The position numbers were made by a program, and so were the translations under genes. From Seriola aureovittata (lineage: Eukaryota; Chordata; Actinopteri; Carangiformes; Carangidae): 64,000 nucleotides of DNA. Positions 1 through 12,943 of the stretch are shown piece by piece; position 1 is the stretch's first letter, and each line of letters starts with the position of its first letter. The stretch spans positions 6,144,501 to 6,208,500 of the forward strand of contig NC_079377.1 of the NCBI RefSeq assembly GCF_021018895.1, read 5' to 3'. The notes under the pieces are model-generated. The model did no database searches and was not told where the DNA came from. It saw nothing but the letters and a program-made list of their open reading frames with translations.

Positions 1-197
1 TCATAGTACAAGCATTAGCAACAATAATAAAAAAGACTCTAAAATGAAAAGAACATTTTAATATAATTTAATCATAGGTAAATATAAGTAAATTCACCTG
101 GCATTTTACATAACCAAAATCAGATGCATAAAAAATTATAATATATAATTTTGTTTTCAAATGTAGTAGCAAACTCCTGGCCACAGCTTGCAGTGTG

Positions 198-293
<96 letters not shown>

Positions 294-2148
294 GCATTGC
301 TGACATAGGCTTTGTTGTGTATGACAGGGAGGAAGTTTTACAGCTTTGAAAAAAAACGTTTTAAACCAGGTCTAGTGATTGTCTTTTTCACCCAACATAT
401 TTTTAAGTATAGTTAAGCAAGTATAATTTAATTGCAGCATATAGATATTAGTACAATGAAATTGATCAGGAAAATTATTTGGTGCTGAAAAGCATGTGGG
501 AGCGTTGCTTTGGATGTTGTTTGTTAGAAAATATGTCTAGTTTATCTTTGGAGTTCCATCTGAAGCCAGTGGCAATCAGATTGGGAGTGTAAGGCCAGTT
601 GTGGATTTAGGTACTGGCACTGCCGCATAAGAGAATAAGAGGAAGACGTACAACAGACCAGACAATGCACTTTCTCAGGCATATTGTGTGCTCCCACATT
701 TAAATCAGAATAAGAGTCATTAGTCTTGTCACATTCATAGTTTAACTTAGCTGTATCAATAAGACATTTTTTCATAGCAACAAATTAATTGTAGGTGTTT
801 GTATCACAGAAATCTTTTAGTAGTGAGTACAGACCAAGTCAGTTTGTAGGATGACTATGGCCAAGTCTGGAGAGATGTCAAGAGTTTGTTAGTGATAGCC
901 TTAGAACTGCCCTCAGCAAATCAAATTAATCACTCATGTGCTGAAGACTGGTCTGATTTCCTGCGCATCACAGGTTCCTTGTCTCTCACAGCTGACTGTG
1001 CAAATCCATAATGTCTTTATCAATATTTGGAGGCAAAGTCTGCATGCAGGTCGACATGATGCCAGGTAGTTGGATAGCTGCTTTTAGCCCAGAAGCATAT
1101 TGAATTAGCTTATCAAAAAAAGGTGTGGGAGGAAGTGAGGTAGACGAGCCACAGAGGGATTAATGTCTTTGAGTTCCTGTGTGTTAGTGAATAGCACATG
1201 CAATGAATGCTGACAGGGTTGGGGATTTAAATTTGAATGAGAACTCTGATAATTGAAGTGCATATTCTTACCTGCATCATATGATTCACTGCTTGCAGCT
1301 CATATGCATGGATAAAGTTTGATCATGTTATCAGTTTCTGTATAGAGTTTTCTTGAGAATGGAATAAAATTTGTTTTGTTCAAGCAGTAAATGACCAAAC
1401 ACAGTGTAGTAATTCACTTTTAGGAACAAAGAACTAAAACTTAAGTGTGAGGCCCTAAAGTGTTTCAGAGATGTTTCAAATTGGTAAGGTTTTCAGGTAT
1501 CAGAATGTTTTTACTACAGGGATTTGGATTTACTGGCAACAATAAAATGTATACCTTAATAAATCTATGAAGTATAGGAAAAAAAAAACTGAAACAGGAA
1601 AGGAAATGCTGCATTATGGAATCCTTAGAGGTTTTGTGTTTGGCAGGCCACATACCTGTGGTGACTTTGCTCACTGTAAAATTCAAACACAGTTTGGTGC
1701 CACTACTTCCAAATCTGTCAAATTCTAGGAAAGTGATAAATCAATGGCATTTGTGAGTGTGTATGTGCATGTATGTGTGCCCTGTCTGCTGCTGTTACAG
1801 GGAAAGTTTTTGGTCAGGTCTAGACTGGCTCTGTAATACAGTACATACCAGCAGATCAGCTGTGAGCAGATCCTGGGTTCATTTATAGCTGTGGCCTTGT
1901 GTCCCTGCACGTCTGCCTGGCAACTCCCAACTCTGCTGTTCCAACTACTCAAGCTCACCCACCTCTCAGACACTTTGGCCCCGTTACACTCACACCATGT
2001 CTAATTACTAGATACACAGTAGTCTGGGGAATTAAAATGTAGGACATTCTTTATATAGCTTGTACCTCAGTATTAAATATAGGTGCCGTTGCTGTTGCAA
2101 GATTTCTCCACCTGTGACTTAATCAGTTTTGTCTCCTGTTTCCTCCAG
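1..2148 (+). other. 3' end of a socs5 5'UTR intron
   Basis: No coding exon is visible here. The stretch ends in a pyrimidine-rich acceptor (tttcctccag, AG at 2147-2148) just before the socs5 coding exon, so I read it as the end of an intron in the socs5 5'UTR. It contains a long TG microsatellite (202-292). The short reading frames here (60-100 codons) show no recognisable domain and are probably chance. Confidence 0.6.
202..292. repeat. (TG)n microsatellite
   Basis: Pure TG dinucleotide array of about 45 units inside the socs5 upstream intron. Confidence 0.97.
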
Positions 2149-2167
2149 GTCCCAGGGGCTCCTATTG

Positions 2168-3859
2168 ATGAAGAAAGTGGGCAACATGTGGAGCAACCTG
2201 AAGAGCAAATGCCAGACACTCTTTCACAACAACAGTTCAGGACCCAGTGAAAGCAGGGTTGAGGCAGATGCCGTCCACTGTGTGGTGGATCTTGGCCAAG
2301 GGGGCAGCTCAGGTGATGCGCATGCATCAGGAGCCTCCAGTCCATCAAGGAGCCTCCTACCAGTGCCAATGGTAACATCAGGACGCCGCCATCACAACTG
2401 TGTGTCGGACATCCCTCAGATAGTAGAGATCACTATTGACAAGGACACTGAGGATGTGCGGGGAGGATCAGGGGGTGTTCCCTTGGCCCGGAGAGACTCC
2501 TATTCCCGTCATGCTCCATGGGGGGGCAAGAAAAAACACTCATGTTCCACCAAAACCCAGAGCTCTCTGGAGGCAGATAGGCGGTCTGGCCGTTTAAGGG
2601 GGAGTGGTAATCGCAGGGACAGGCGTTACGCAGTCAGCTCCATCCAGGAGATGAGCGACTCTGTATCTGGAGGACGCAGTCTAAATGCTCGGTCTTTGCG
2701 CCAGCGGCTAAGTGATACAGTAGGACTGTGCTTACCCCTGCCTACTCGTAGACGCTCCCGTTCAACTAAGAACCCTGTCACCTCCAAACGTAAGATTCAC
2801 CTAACAGAGCTCATGCTGGAGACCTGCCCCTTCCCACCAGGCTCAGACCTTGCTCACAAGTGGCACTTGATCAAGCAACACACAGCACCGGTCAGCCCGC
2901 ATTCCTCCACTGCCCTGCTTGATGCCTTTGACCCGGCCCACCCCTCTCCTGAGGATGAAGAGGAACGTCTACGTGAGCGCCGCAGACTTAGCATTGAGGA
3001 AGGTGTGGACCCACCACCTAATGCACAGATCCACACCCTGGAGGCCTCAGTGCCAGGCTCCTCTCTCTACAAACTGGGACCAAAGATGGCTCCTGGCATA
3101 GGAGAGGCCTCTGGGGATGGCCGGGCCTCAGGGACTGGCAGCTCTGTGGGCGCTGGATCATCAGGGGCCTGTGGGCAGGTGTTGGGGGCTTCAGCATCAG
3201 CCCAGGACTGTGACTCTGAGGAGGATTCGACCACCCTCTGTCTACAGGCCAGGAGGCCTAAGCAGAGGCACGCCTCTGGCGATGGTCACTTGAGCCGGCA
3301 GCAACCTGGACCGTGGAAGGTTCACACCCAGATAGACTACATCCACTGCCTGGTGCCGGACCTATTGCAGATCACTGCTCTGCCCTGTTACTGGGGTGTG
3401 ATGGACCGCTATGAGGCTGAGGCACTGCTGGATGGACGGCCGGAAGGCACCTTCCTACTGCGTGACTCAGCCCAGGAGGACTACCTCTTCTCCGTTAGCT
3501 TCCGCCGTTACAACCGCTCACTGCACGCCCGCATCGAGCAGTGGAACCACAACTTCAGCTTTGACGCCCATGACCCTTGTGTTTTCCACTCTTCCACCGT
3601 CACAGGACTGCTGGAGCACTACAAGGACCCCAGCGCCTGCATGTTTTTTGAACCGCTGCTCACAGCACCTCTCCATCGAACCTTTCCCTTTGGCCTGCAG
3701 CACTTGGCACGAGCTGCCATCTGCCGCTGGACCACATACGATGGTATAGGCTCTTTGCCGCTGCCCCCTGCCCTGCAGGACTTCCTCAAGGAGTATCACT
3801 ATAAACAGAAAGTACGAGTTCGCTGGCTGGAGAGGGAACCGCCACTCAAGGTCAAATAG
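2168..3859 (+). CDS. socs5: suppressor of cytokine signaling 5 (SOCS5)
   Basis: Intact 563-residue SOCS5, an adaptor that recruits an elongin B/C-Cullin5 ubiquitin ligase and dampens JAK/STAT and EGFR signalling in the cytosol. An in-frame ATG at 2129 lies upstream of the AG acceptor at 2147-2148, so it is intronic. The ATG at 2168 gives MKKVGNMW, the form expected at the SOCS5 N-terminus. Landmarks: conserved N-terminal block [15 protein letters not shown] (106-120); JAK-interaction-like segment around 208-245 ([26 protein letters not shown]); SH2 domain from about 407 with FLLRDS and its phosphotyrosine-binding Arg432; SOCS box about 505-555 ([14 protein letters not shown]). All coding sequence is in one exon, as in other vertebrates. 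It is slightly longer than human (536 residues), partly because of a Gly/Ser/Ala-rich insertion near 313-348. SOCS4 is excluded by the N-terminal match and by synteny with mcfd2 and ttc7a. I cannot assign teleost copy a or b. Confidence 0.97.
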   Translation: MKKVGNMWSNLKSKCQTLFHNNSSGPSESRVEADAVHCVVDLGQGGSSGDAHASGASSPSRSLLPVPMVTSGRRHHNCVSDIPQIVEITIDKDTEDVRGGSGGVPLARRDSYSRHAPWGGKKKHSCSTKTQSSLEADRRSGRLRGSGNRRDRRYAVSSIQEMSDSVSGGRSLNARSLRQRLSDTVGLCLPLPTRRRSRSTKNPVTSKRKIHLTELMLETCPFPPGSDLAHKWHLIKQHTAPVSPHSSTALLDAFDPAHPSPEDEEERLRERRRLSIEEGVDPPPNAQIHTLEASVPGSSLYKLGPKMAPGIGEASGDGRASGTGSSVGAGSSGACGQVLGASASAQDCDSEEDSTTLCLQARRPKQRHASGDGHLSRQQPGPWKVHTQIDYIHCLVPDLLQITALPCYWGVMDRYEAEALLDGRPEGTFLLRDSAQEDYLFSVSFRRYNRSLHARIEQWNHNFSFDAHDPCVFHSSTVTGLLEHYKDPSACMFFEPLLTAPLHRTFPFGLQHLARAAICRWTTYDGIGSLPLPPALQDFLKEYHYKQKVRVRWLEREPPLKVK

Positions 3860-6800
3860 GGCGGGCTTCTCCATTGCCTGTACACACACTGCAGCAGGAT
3901 CACAGAACTTGAGAAATTCCTCATTAGCCAATTAGAGGCTATGCTGATATGGCTCTCTTTCTGGTGGGGGATGGAATTTAAATATAACAAGCTATACAAG
4001 ATTCATTCTAATCTTTGTTTTAGTTATTACTTACATCACAGAAAATACATATGATTATATTCAGTATAATGCTGTCTGGCAAGCACATGTTTTTGTGTTG
4101 AACAGGTTGTTTTGACAGGGAGGGAAGGCACAAATATCAGTGCTTTGTGTCTTTTCTCTCCCGCTTTGTGCTAAACGTCTGCCTGATCCCACAACATCAC
4201 CCTGCCTGTAGACCTGCCTGCATGCCTCCCCTGTTCATCCCAAATTGCTATTTAGGCCCACATGGCTATGTTGTACAGTTCACTTTGTGCTTTCTTTATA
4301 TTTTTTTTTAATTTCCTAAGCTTGTCAAAGCACCTAGTGGATACACCTTCCCAAGAGGGTTTAAGGTGTGTATGGGTTGAGAGGGCATCTGGAGGTGCTA
4401 TTGGTATATTGCAGTCAGAGCTTGTCCCATGGATAGAGCTACATAAGGCACATTCTTTGCCATCTCTTTGCACGCATGAGTATCACCTGAGCCAGAGACG
4501 AGGACAGATTCTAAGAGGGTCCAGAGAGTTCAGGACAGCACATCAGGGAAAATAAGTGCTTTCTAAGGATAATACTCTAGTCCTTAAAAACACTAGTTCC
4601 TCCTTAAGCAGTAATGGTGAATGATGAATAATAAATCAGTCTACTGTGTACTATTTAGTGAGCAATCTAAACCTGTCAACTTTCTTTCCCCCGCTGTGCA
4701 GAATTGCTTTTGAAACAGACTGTAAGGAAATATTCTGACAGTTCTTGCCATGGTTACAGATGTCAAAGCAGTCTGTCAGTTCTTCACTGGCCACAGGCTC
4801 TTCAACTCTGCACACTATTGTGCACATAGGCACCCAGTTCATTTTTTTCCTGTATGAAATTTAGCTCCAAAGGTAACATTTGAATCGTGCTACGGCTTTC
4901 TAGTGTTTAGTTTTACACCTGCTTCTTTCAGTTAGCACCTTTGGGTGGCATCTGGCGACACAGAAAGCTTGGACCCTGTGTTTTCAAGTTGGTTATTTTT
5001 CTCCCATTTTAACCAGGCACTAGTAACATTGGTGCAGCTAGCTGTGCCCTGTGGTTATTTAAAGGAATGCTAACAGGTGCTTTCTGAGGAGTTGAGGGTG
5101 CGTGTGACAAGTGCTAGGTGAAGACAATCGATGAAAATTCAAAATGCCAGTGTCCCTTTAAACACAACAGTGAGCTGGTCTGCTCACACCAGTGAGGCTT
5201 GATAGATAATGGGCTTTTTCATGGGAGACCCCCCCTTAGTAACAGATGATGAATGGGCCAGACAGACAACGTCATAAAATAATCTGCTTGTGAAGATGAA
5301 TTAAAACTCCCACGATTAGATTGCAGAACCCTTTCCTGCCTGAATTTATATTTCTTTTATGAAAACATGTTAAAATATGTTGAGCTGTTTTAATGAAGAG
5401 CACTGTGTCACCGACAGGAAAGAGGTCATGCAGGCTTTTCTTGGGAGTTAATGTCCCGCACTTAACAGCTAATTACCCCAAGAAATCCCCTCATTGCCCG
5501 GTTGCATTTATAGTCATAGCATTGAGTGCAGGCAACACTTGACTCTCAAGAGGTTGGTATATACTTGAGAGCTTTAGTTATGTAATCTGAATGATTTCAG
5601 TTGTGTGGGACAAAAACACTGCTAGCTATCCAGTCATTTCTGTTGTGTTCTCGATGTGAAGAGAAAATAAGTGTAACCTATGTGCCTTTTAGAAAACCAT
5701 TTGTCTTGTTTCATAATCAGTTGCTTTGTAGTCCAAACCTCGTGCAGATGCTTCAACACAGTGCACTCGGATGCTATAAAATGAGACTGAAGAGAATAAC
5801 AATGAAGACGTGCATGAGCTTAAAGCTCAATGGGGGAAAAAAAACTGTAGTGGTGCTATGTTGGTTAAGATATGACAGGTTATTGAAATGATAAGTTTTA
5901 CATTAGCTACATCTGTTCTCACTCACTAATGCATGCATTAGTCCTTCGCTATATTATGGCTTGTGTGGTAGTATTAGGTTGGTAGAGGGTCCAATGCCAG
6001 CCCTACTGTAGCATATTTCAGCTCAATATATCCATGTTTTTCCAGCCCTCACATGTGTAGGTTCTTGGCTGCAACTTGACAAACAAATCCTAATGAGAGG
6101 GCAGGAAGGTTAACTCTCAACTGTGAGCATGTTGATCAGAATAATCCAACTTCTGATGACAGTGCCTGAGTTGGCCATCAGCAACATGTTTGTCCTTAAT
6201 CTTAATTAGTAGTAAATACATATTAACTGGCTTTAAAAAAAAAAAAAAAAAAAAAAGAAAGAAAGTAGTTGAACTTTGAATCAAACGTGTGCACAAGACT
6301 GTGGGAGAATGAGGTGGGTGCAAACAAACAGATTACCTTAAGGCGTTCAGAGAATATTGTTCTAAAATAAATACAATTATCTGGAAATTCCATTGATGAA
6401 AACACTGCAGTTAATGTGTAAAAGTGAAATATTAAAGCTGAAACACACATGAGCTCATGATCACTGGAAGGGTTCATCTGTAAAAGTTGTCAAACTAGTT
6501 CATTTTTTTGTCTGTGTGTGTGTGTGTGTGCTCATGTGTCTTATCAGCCCGCACATACGTTAAAGGTTATTTTTGTTCTCATCAGTGAGGATGAATCATG
6601 AACAAGTGCATTTTCTTGCCCATGAATAGCTGAGACGGTGACCAAAGTTCTTGCACACAGCTGTGTGTATTAACTACTGGCCTAATGCTTATTGCAGTGC
6701 TCAGTGGTGCTAAAATTTAAGCTAAATTATCAGCTTTACAAACAAATGAAAGTTAATTCCATACTATAGTATGAAGACTACTCTTTTTTGCAACATATTC

Positions 6801-7209
6801 ATGAGGGAGGACAAGGCCGTGTAAAGCTCCCATCTACACCCTGAAACTCAACACTCGTCCTATTTTCACATATTTATCAGGCAGTAAGATCATTTTTATG
6901 CAGGTAGTAAAAGATGTGCAGGTAAAGGATTGATATTTCACAAACCGATTTGTAATTTCTATACTAAATTGTGGATTGATTAACATTTATCGAACATTTC
7001 CCCACTTAAGAGTCTGGAACATTTTCCACTTGCCGGCACTTTGTTGTCAGAAATCATGAAAACCACACGTTAGTCACCTGTATATGTTAGAGTGGCAGGA
7101 GTGAATGTTAGGAGGAGGGGGATAAGGCTGACATTTTAGTTGCTTGCATGTGCACTTTTATGCTTCATAATTTTTAGCATCCAACACTGTCAAATAGAAG
7201 AAATACAGA
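3860..7209. other. socs5 3' flank / possible 3'UTR
   Basis: No coding gene is supported. The first part is presumably socs5 3'UTR. Candidate AATAAA signals occur at 4630-4635 and 6366-6371. A long A-run (about 6234-6256) and a short TG tract (about 6513-6530) are present. I cannot tell which poly(A) site is used. Confidence 0.4.
4630..4635 (+). terminator. candidate socs5 poly(A) signal (proximal)
   Basis: AATAAA hexamer about 770 bases after the socs5 stop, in AT-rich sequence. Choice of site is inference only. Confidence 0.25.
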
Positions 7210-7632
7210 CAGCAGCTTCAGAAAGTATTCAGACCCCTTTATTGTGTTTATAGATTTGATTTTATAAATGACTGAAATTGCCCATCAATCTACACTCACT
7301 AATCCAATGTTTTTTAAGTGAAAACATGTTTTTACTAATTTTTGCTAATTTATTAAAAAACTGAAATCCCATTTACAAAAGCATTCAGACCCTTAATTCA
7401 TTATTCAAATTTTTTGAAACTTATGAAGCTCTGTTAGAGTGAGTGAGAGTCACCTCTCAGACCAGGGCTCTTTTTACCTGGTGACTCTGTCTAGCCTATT
7501 GATTCCAAACTTCTTCCATTTCACAATTGTTAGCTTTAGAAATGGTTTTATATCCTTGTCCTGACCTTTGCCTCACCATAGTTTAAAATAAAATCTACAA
7601 CACAATAAAGTGAAGGGGTCTGAATTTTGAAA
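7210..7632 (-). mobile_element. Tc1/mariner relic, internally deleted
   Basis: The left end (agtattcagacccctttatt, from 7226) is repeated in inverted form at the right end (about 7583-7630, ending ...ggggtctgaat). A third copy of the gcattcagaccc motif lies inside (about 7381). The interior (about 7425-7575) resembles decayed, minus-strand fragments of the teleost Tc1 transposase, including the stretch around 'ttccaaacttcttccattt' (7503). No open frame survives. The terminal motif is one I recognise from fish Tc1 elements. Confidence 0.75.
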
Positions 7633-8083
7633 ACCCACACACTGCTCACTGCCACTTGCCGATCATGCTGCTGCTTAGCAATAGCATATAACGCCTTACC
7701 GTGCCCCACCCCACTTGTGGGCACTAATCACAGGCTAATTTTACCATGTGGGGATATAAATTTACTGGGTACTATAAGGGCCACTTTGTGTTGCCTTATG
7801 GCTGCTGTATGACGGGAGGTGATTTTTTATTTTTTTTTTGTTGTTATATCCAACTGCTCTCTCCATCTGGCCACATCCCTAACATCATTGTGTTGATGTA
7901 GAGGTGACTTTGGTTTAGAGTGAACTTAAGGCCTGTTTGTCCTGCCCTCTACTTTTTCTCCGAACCCTGTTAGGGCGATGTTAGGAGAGATGGAGCTGGC
8001 TCACTGAACGTGCTACAATGTGCTCACAGAGAGGGCAAGGGATTTGTTGAAGTAAATAGCACTTTAATTGTGTATTTGTGTTC
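7633..8083. other. spacer, nothing recognised
   Basis: Sequence between two Tc1-like relics. One 61-codon frame (7627-7812) has no domain and starts inside the relic end. I see no gene. Confidence 0.5.
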
Positions 8084-8732
8084 TACAGTGCAGGTCTGCA
8101 AATATTAGGACAGTGACAGTGTTTTTTGTAATGTTGGCTCTTTACTCCATCATATTTGAAATGACAGTTCAGCTAAGTGACAACTTGAAGGTTTAACTTA
8201 AGGATTTTTATCTATATTGGGTGATCATGGTAGGAGTTATACAGTTCCTCAAATTTAACACATTTACTTTCATACTAAAATTTGGTCTAACATGTTTTGC
8301 AGTACCAAAGTCTCAAAAGTTGCACATACATGGGCAGACACTGTCTGTGCTGATGTTCTGCGAGGCCTGGAGCTGCATCCATGTTCATTCCTACTTGTTT
8401 TGGGAGCTTTTTGCCTTCAGTCTGGTTATCAGGAAGTGAACGTCCTCGGTTGGACTGAGATCAGGACTTGACCTGTTTTGGCTCCTCTTGGTCCTGTCTG
8501 TGTGATAAGGATCATTGTTCGCCTGCTTTGACGTGAAATTGCATATTTAAAAAAAAGCCAGTATTCCCACTCTGTCCACCCAATATGGATTTGAACACTC
8601 TCAAATGTAGGAAAAGGACTGGGAGTTAGCACTTTTACCTCATAGTCATTGTTTCATTACCAGTATGCTGCACTACAGAGTCAAAACGACTGAAAATGTC
8701 TCACTGTCCGAATACTTGTGGACAGCACTGTA
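8084..8732. mobile_element. Tc1/mariner-like element with TA duplication (dead)
   Basis: Inverted ends are visible: cagtgcaggtctgcaaata at 8086 on the left, and on the right (8701-8730) the complement of cagtgctgtccacaagtatt. Both continue to ggacagtga. A TA dinucleotide flanks each end (8084-8085, 8731-8732), the target-site hallmark of Tc1/mariner insertion. The 645-base body has no transposase frame. The interior around 8390-8520 looks like eroded minus-strand transposase. Confidence 0.8.
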
Positions 8733-11700
8733 TGTGTATTAGCTCAAGATGGCGAGACTTGTGTGAGTGTTGCGAAGAAGCCGGTGGTCCTGAAAATATT
8801 TCACTTATATTCAGGTGTTGTAAGCTTTGTCGATAGAGGTGTATGCTCCAGCATGCTGCAGACTCTGTGCATGCGTGTGTGTTGTGTGGCAGTATATTAG
8901 TGTATGGACAGAGCCACACGAGGGTTCCAGTGGAGGGGAAGCAGAGTCGACTGTGAGGGGTGATGACAGTGACTCCAGTGAACAATGCCTCTCTGCCCCT
9001 GTTCCACCCGCCCCACCCCCCTTATTCTCAGGCAGGCCCGTTGCAAGGAGAGTCCCAGGACCCTCTCAACCCAGTTTTCCCCATGGGAAATATCTGATGT
9101 TAAGCGTAGCACATGTTTGCCATATAACCCGTAGATTTAGGAGAAGAAAAAAAAAAAACATTGTATGTATGATGAATGATGGGAGTTATGTATTAGGAGC
9201 CTGATGAAAAGATATTTTATTCTTCTGTGGTGCATTAACTGTCTGGAACACACACATTTGCACACACCATGACATTTCCTCTAACACCTACACTACCCCA
9301 GGTATTGACACACACCACACCCTCCCACCAAGCCCACCCTTAGCCAGGGATGTGTAAAGATGGACCACATTTAGCCAGCACCACCTTTGTGTGTGACTCC
9401 CCCACAAAAAGGGAAAACAAAGATGGGTGTTTATGTGTATATTCTATGTTCTTAAAAAAAAAAAACAAAATGCCATGAATTGAACTATTTTGACCTTATA
9501 TTGTAATTAGTATGACACTATTTAGCTGCACTATGAGAGCCTCGCTTGTGGCAAGAAACCACTGGGTCTGGTCTGGATGAGAGACAGGCTGGTTATGTCG
9601 CTAGTTGTCCCTTTTTACAGCAACAACAGCAACACCCCAGGATGTAAGACTCCTACCCCCCACCTCGGTACGACTCATGGTTTCAGCTGTTAAGAGGACA
9701 AACAAAAAAAAAAGATATTTTAAATTTTTTTTCCTTGTTCCCATATATATTTTAGAAAGCTGGGTTAAGTGCTATATACAAACGGAAAAAGATGTATGAA
9801 AGAATTATTATTTTCATTATTACTTCTCCCTAATATGCAATGGAGTGTAGTGTAACAATGGTTGCAATCCTCTGTCACTTTAATGCTGTATGTGCACATT
9901 GGTTGCTGTGTGGATGTGGGTGCCGAGGCAACAGGACTTGACAATGATGGGAACTAATGGTTGTCACTCTGCAGCGCTGCCGTGTTCCCAGACTGCCTTA
10001 TTCGTTCTGACCAATCACGAAAAGCCCTTTTAAATCCAGGGCTGCAGCCACTGCCACAGGCTGACCAAGCTGTAGTCAGACGAATATCGCTGTTCCATTT
10101 TCTTCTGCTTTTCCTTGCTTTTTCTTTTTCTTTTTCTCTTCTTTTTTTTTCTTCTTTTCTTCTGCTGTCAGGTAGGATTTGGAGCGTGTAAATGGCATAA
10201 TCATGTTCACATCTCACTGTCTGTTCTGTGTATCTGCTTCACCATTCAAAGAGAAAAAAAAAACTGTTGTTTTCCAGTATAACCTGTTCATTTTTAAAGA
10301 GCCGTATGATGCGACACTTGTAGCTGTCACTCTTGGTGCTTGGCTTATGCTTCATTGTCTTAATATTCCAAATAAAACTGTTAAGTGTAATCCACACTGG
10401 CCCATGATATAATATGGAGTATGTTTTTTTTTTTCTTTATCATGCTGCACTACACTAATTGGTGGTGTGTGGTTTGGTCAGAAGCCATGGTGACATCTGG
10501 GTGTTGAAGGTGATGGATCACTGAAACCAAAGTCTCAGCAATCAGTATATTCCACATATCTTACTCTTAACTCTACCTCTCCAACCAGTACATTAGGTAT
10601 AAGTTGCTCACCAAATGTGTTGATCACATGACACTTAAATCATAATTTCATTGAGTAGTGGATTCAGGTCAAATGTTTCACTCATAGTTATTCCCTTCAG
10701 TAGCATGTTTTTACCTGAGGCGCGTAGTAAAACATCCAAAAACTTATTTGCCAATAATTTTAAAATGTGCATAGCATTTACAGTTGTAACCTTTGACCCA
10801 TGCAGCTCATTAGGGCAGATGCTATTATTTTAAATTCTATAATTAACTTTCAAATTGAATTATTTTTCTTCCAGATGTCACAAAATGTTGTTACAATCTT
10901 AGCCAGTAAGTTTTCATCTGCAGTCCTTTGGCAAACTGAAAACAGATAAAGTGCCAAGTTGTAAACAAATGTAAGACGAGAAGATGCCATAGTGATGTAT
11001 AACAGTGAGACGGCAAAGTCAGCCTACTGAAGATGGTGTGCAAACCATGCAGAGCTACAATAAGCAGAAAAACATTGATGCAACATCTGTTTTGGTTTTT
11101 TGGTTATTTTAAAAGAGCAGTGTAACTTCATAAAATCAGATATTATACAACACAACATACTTTCAATTTAGCAAAACCTAGAGTGTTACCACGCATATTC
11201 TTTTTATCAATTTAAATACCTAAAGGATAGAAATCAATTTCATGAATCCTCCTTAACGAGGGAATTCCCTAAATTTAACAATTGGTCCACACACACACAC
11301 ACAAGTACAATCATTCTGCAGATAAAATAAAAATCTTTTAATGGAGAACTCAGTACTGCAGGCCTAAGTTGGTTTGGAAGCTGTGATGCAGCTCGACTGA
11401 CTAAAGTAAGATAAAATATGAAACCTCAAAGACTTGTAAGTTGATGGACTGTCACCTGGACTGTAGGTCCCACTGGGAAAGCAACAGGGAGGAATGGGAT
11501 CTCAAGCTGTGGACCCCAAAAAGGGCAAGAATGGCTTCACCGGTGAGCGACCTCTGTCTGTAAACTAGATAAACAACAGACACCATAGAAAAACTCAAAC
11601 AGGCTTCTCTGGGAATGATTTCGAAATCAACTATGAACAGGCCAAAACAACTTAAATGAGCTAATATTTATAAATGATTGTGTTTATTTGTGCTTACAAA

Positions 11701-12943
11701 AGAAGATTCATATCTGTCCTTTGGATTGATTTGGATGATCACAATAGACAAATTGAGAATTTGCAGCCGTAACTAATAGGATACAGTAAGTAAATAAGAA
11801 TAAAGGTAACGCAGTGGTAGAATGCATGAAACACAGATGTAGAATGAAAATCTCTGAGTTATAAAGTATTTTCGGAGCTCTACCCCTGTAGTCTTACCTA
11901 CCGTGTGATTCAACCTTTCTCCCCAATAGACAGATGACCCCCCCACCCCCACCCCTCCCAACCGCCTCAGCCATACCCACAGTCTAACTCCCCTCACTGT
12001 GCCCAGCAGCAGCTATGCAGACAGACACGAGCAAGCTGCCTGGAACTTCACAGTTAAGTATTTGTTCATTTGAAATGAAGTATAAATAGCATGTGGGTTA
12101 TCGGTTTCAAGTTAGCTACCCAAGGCTTATGAATAATTGACGTTCACCCAGGAGGAGGGTGAGCTACCGTACAGGGCAGGAAACTTTCTCTTGGCCCAAA
12201 GAGCGGATGAGAAACCAACAAAACAGAGAAAAAAAAAAAACTCGTATAAAGGTACTACAGTACATTAATATCCATGCTCTGAAAACATACCCTCAGGTGT
12301 CCTGTTAAACCTTCTGGCACAACCAGAATAGAAACCAAGCAATAACTCTCAAGCAATAAGTTGTGGAATCCAGAGTTGGATGTGGGTCACTGACGAGAAG
12401 AGGAGGAGGAAGAGGATGAGGAGGGGGTGAAAGTGCATATGATGATGGTCTTGTCAGTTCATCATCAGGCCAAACCCTCCAGATTTCATCGCACTGTGGC
12501 CCAGTCAGCTTTGTCTTAGACGCCTCCTTATCAGCCCAGTGTGCCAGCCTCCACTGTAGTCACCGCTCTATCTCTGCTTTGCACATTGAGCTGCAATAAG
12601 CAGTTGTTGGCTGGTTGTTGGCAGCAGCATCAAAAGACAAGTCAAGGGTGAGAACCATCACACTGCTATCAACATGAAAGGTTCTTTTCGCCTGCTGTTC
12701 TTTGCCAAGGGCCTTATTATGTATTTTTATGTCATTTGATAATGAGGGTTCACACAGAAGTGCACCACTTTTTTGGAAACACACACTTAATAAATACACT
12801 TAAAATGCCTGGTTTCACATAAGTGTTGTCACATGCACTCTGTCCTCTCCATGCTTTATTTTATGTTGCAATGTGTGGGAAAGTACAAAATGTTTTCGTG
12901 TGGAAAAATATTTCATGAATGTTGAATGGCTCGAGTTATTAAA
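8733..12943. other. gene-free interval
   Basis: No coding gene is supported. The block holds GC-richer patches (about 8920-9070), A-runs, a long pyrimidine tract with an acceptor/donor-like end (10081-10175), an AATAAA signal (10371-10376) and a G/A-rich patch (about 12390-12430). All reading frames are short and without recognisable motifs. Confidence 0.5.
10371..10376 (+). terminator. candidate poly(A) signal (distal)
   Basis: AATAAA followed by GT-rich then T-rich sequence (10377-10440), the usual layout of a cleavage site. It could end a long socs5 3'UTR (6.5 kb from the stop) or a separate noncoding transcript. RNA evidence would decide. Confidence 0.3.

Noticed and set aside
2129..2167. 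Upstream ATG giving socs5 a 13-residue N-terminal extension
   Set aside because: This ATG lies before the AG acceptor at 2147-2148, within the intron, and the next in-frame ATG matches the family N-terminus.
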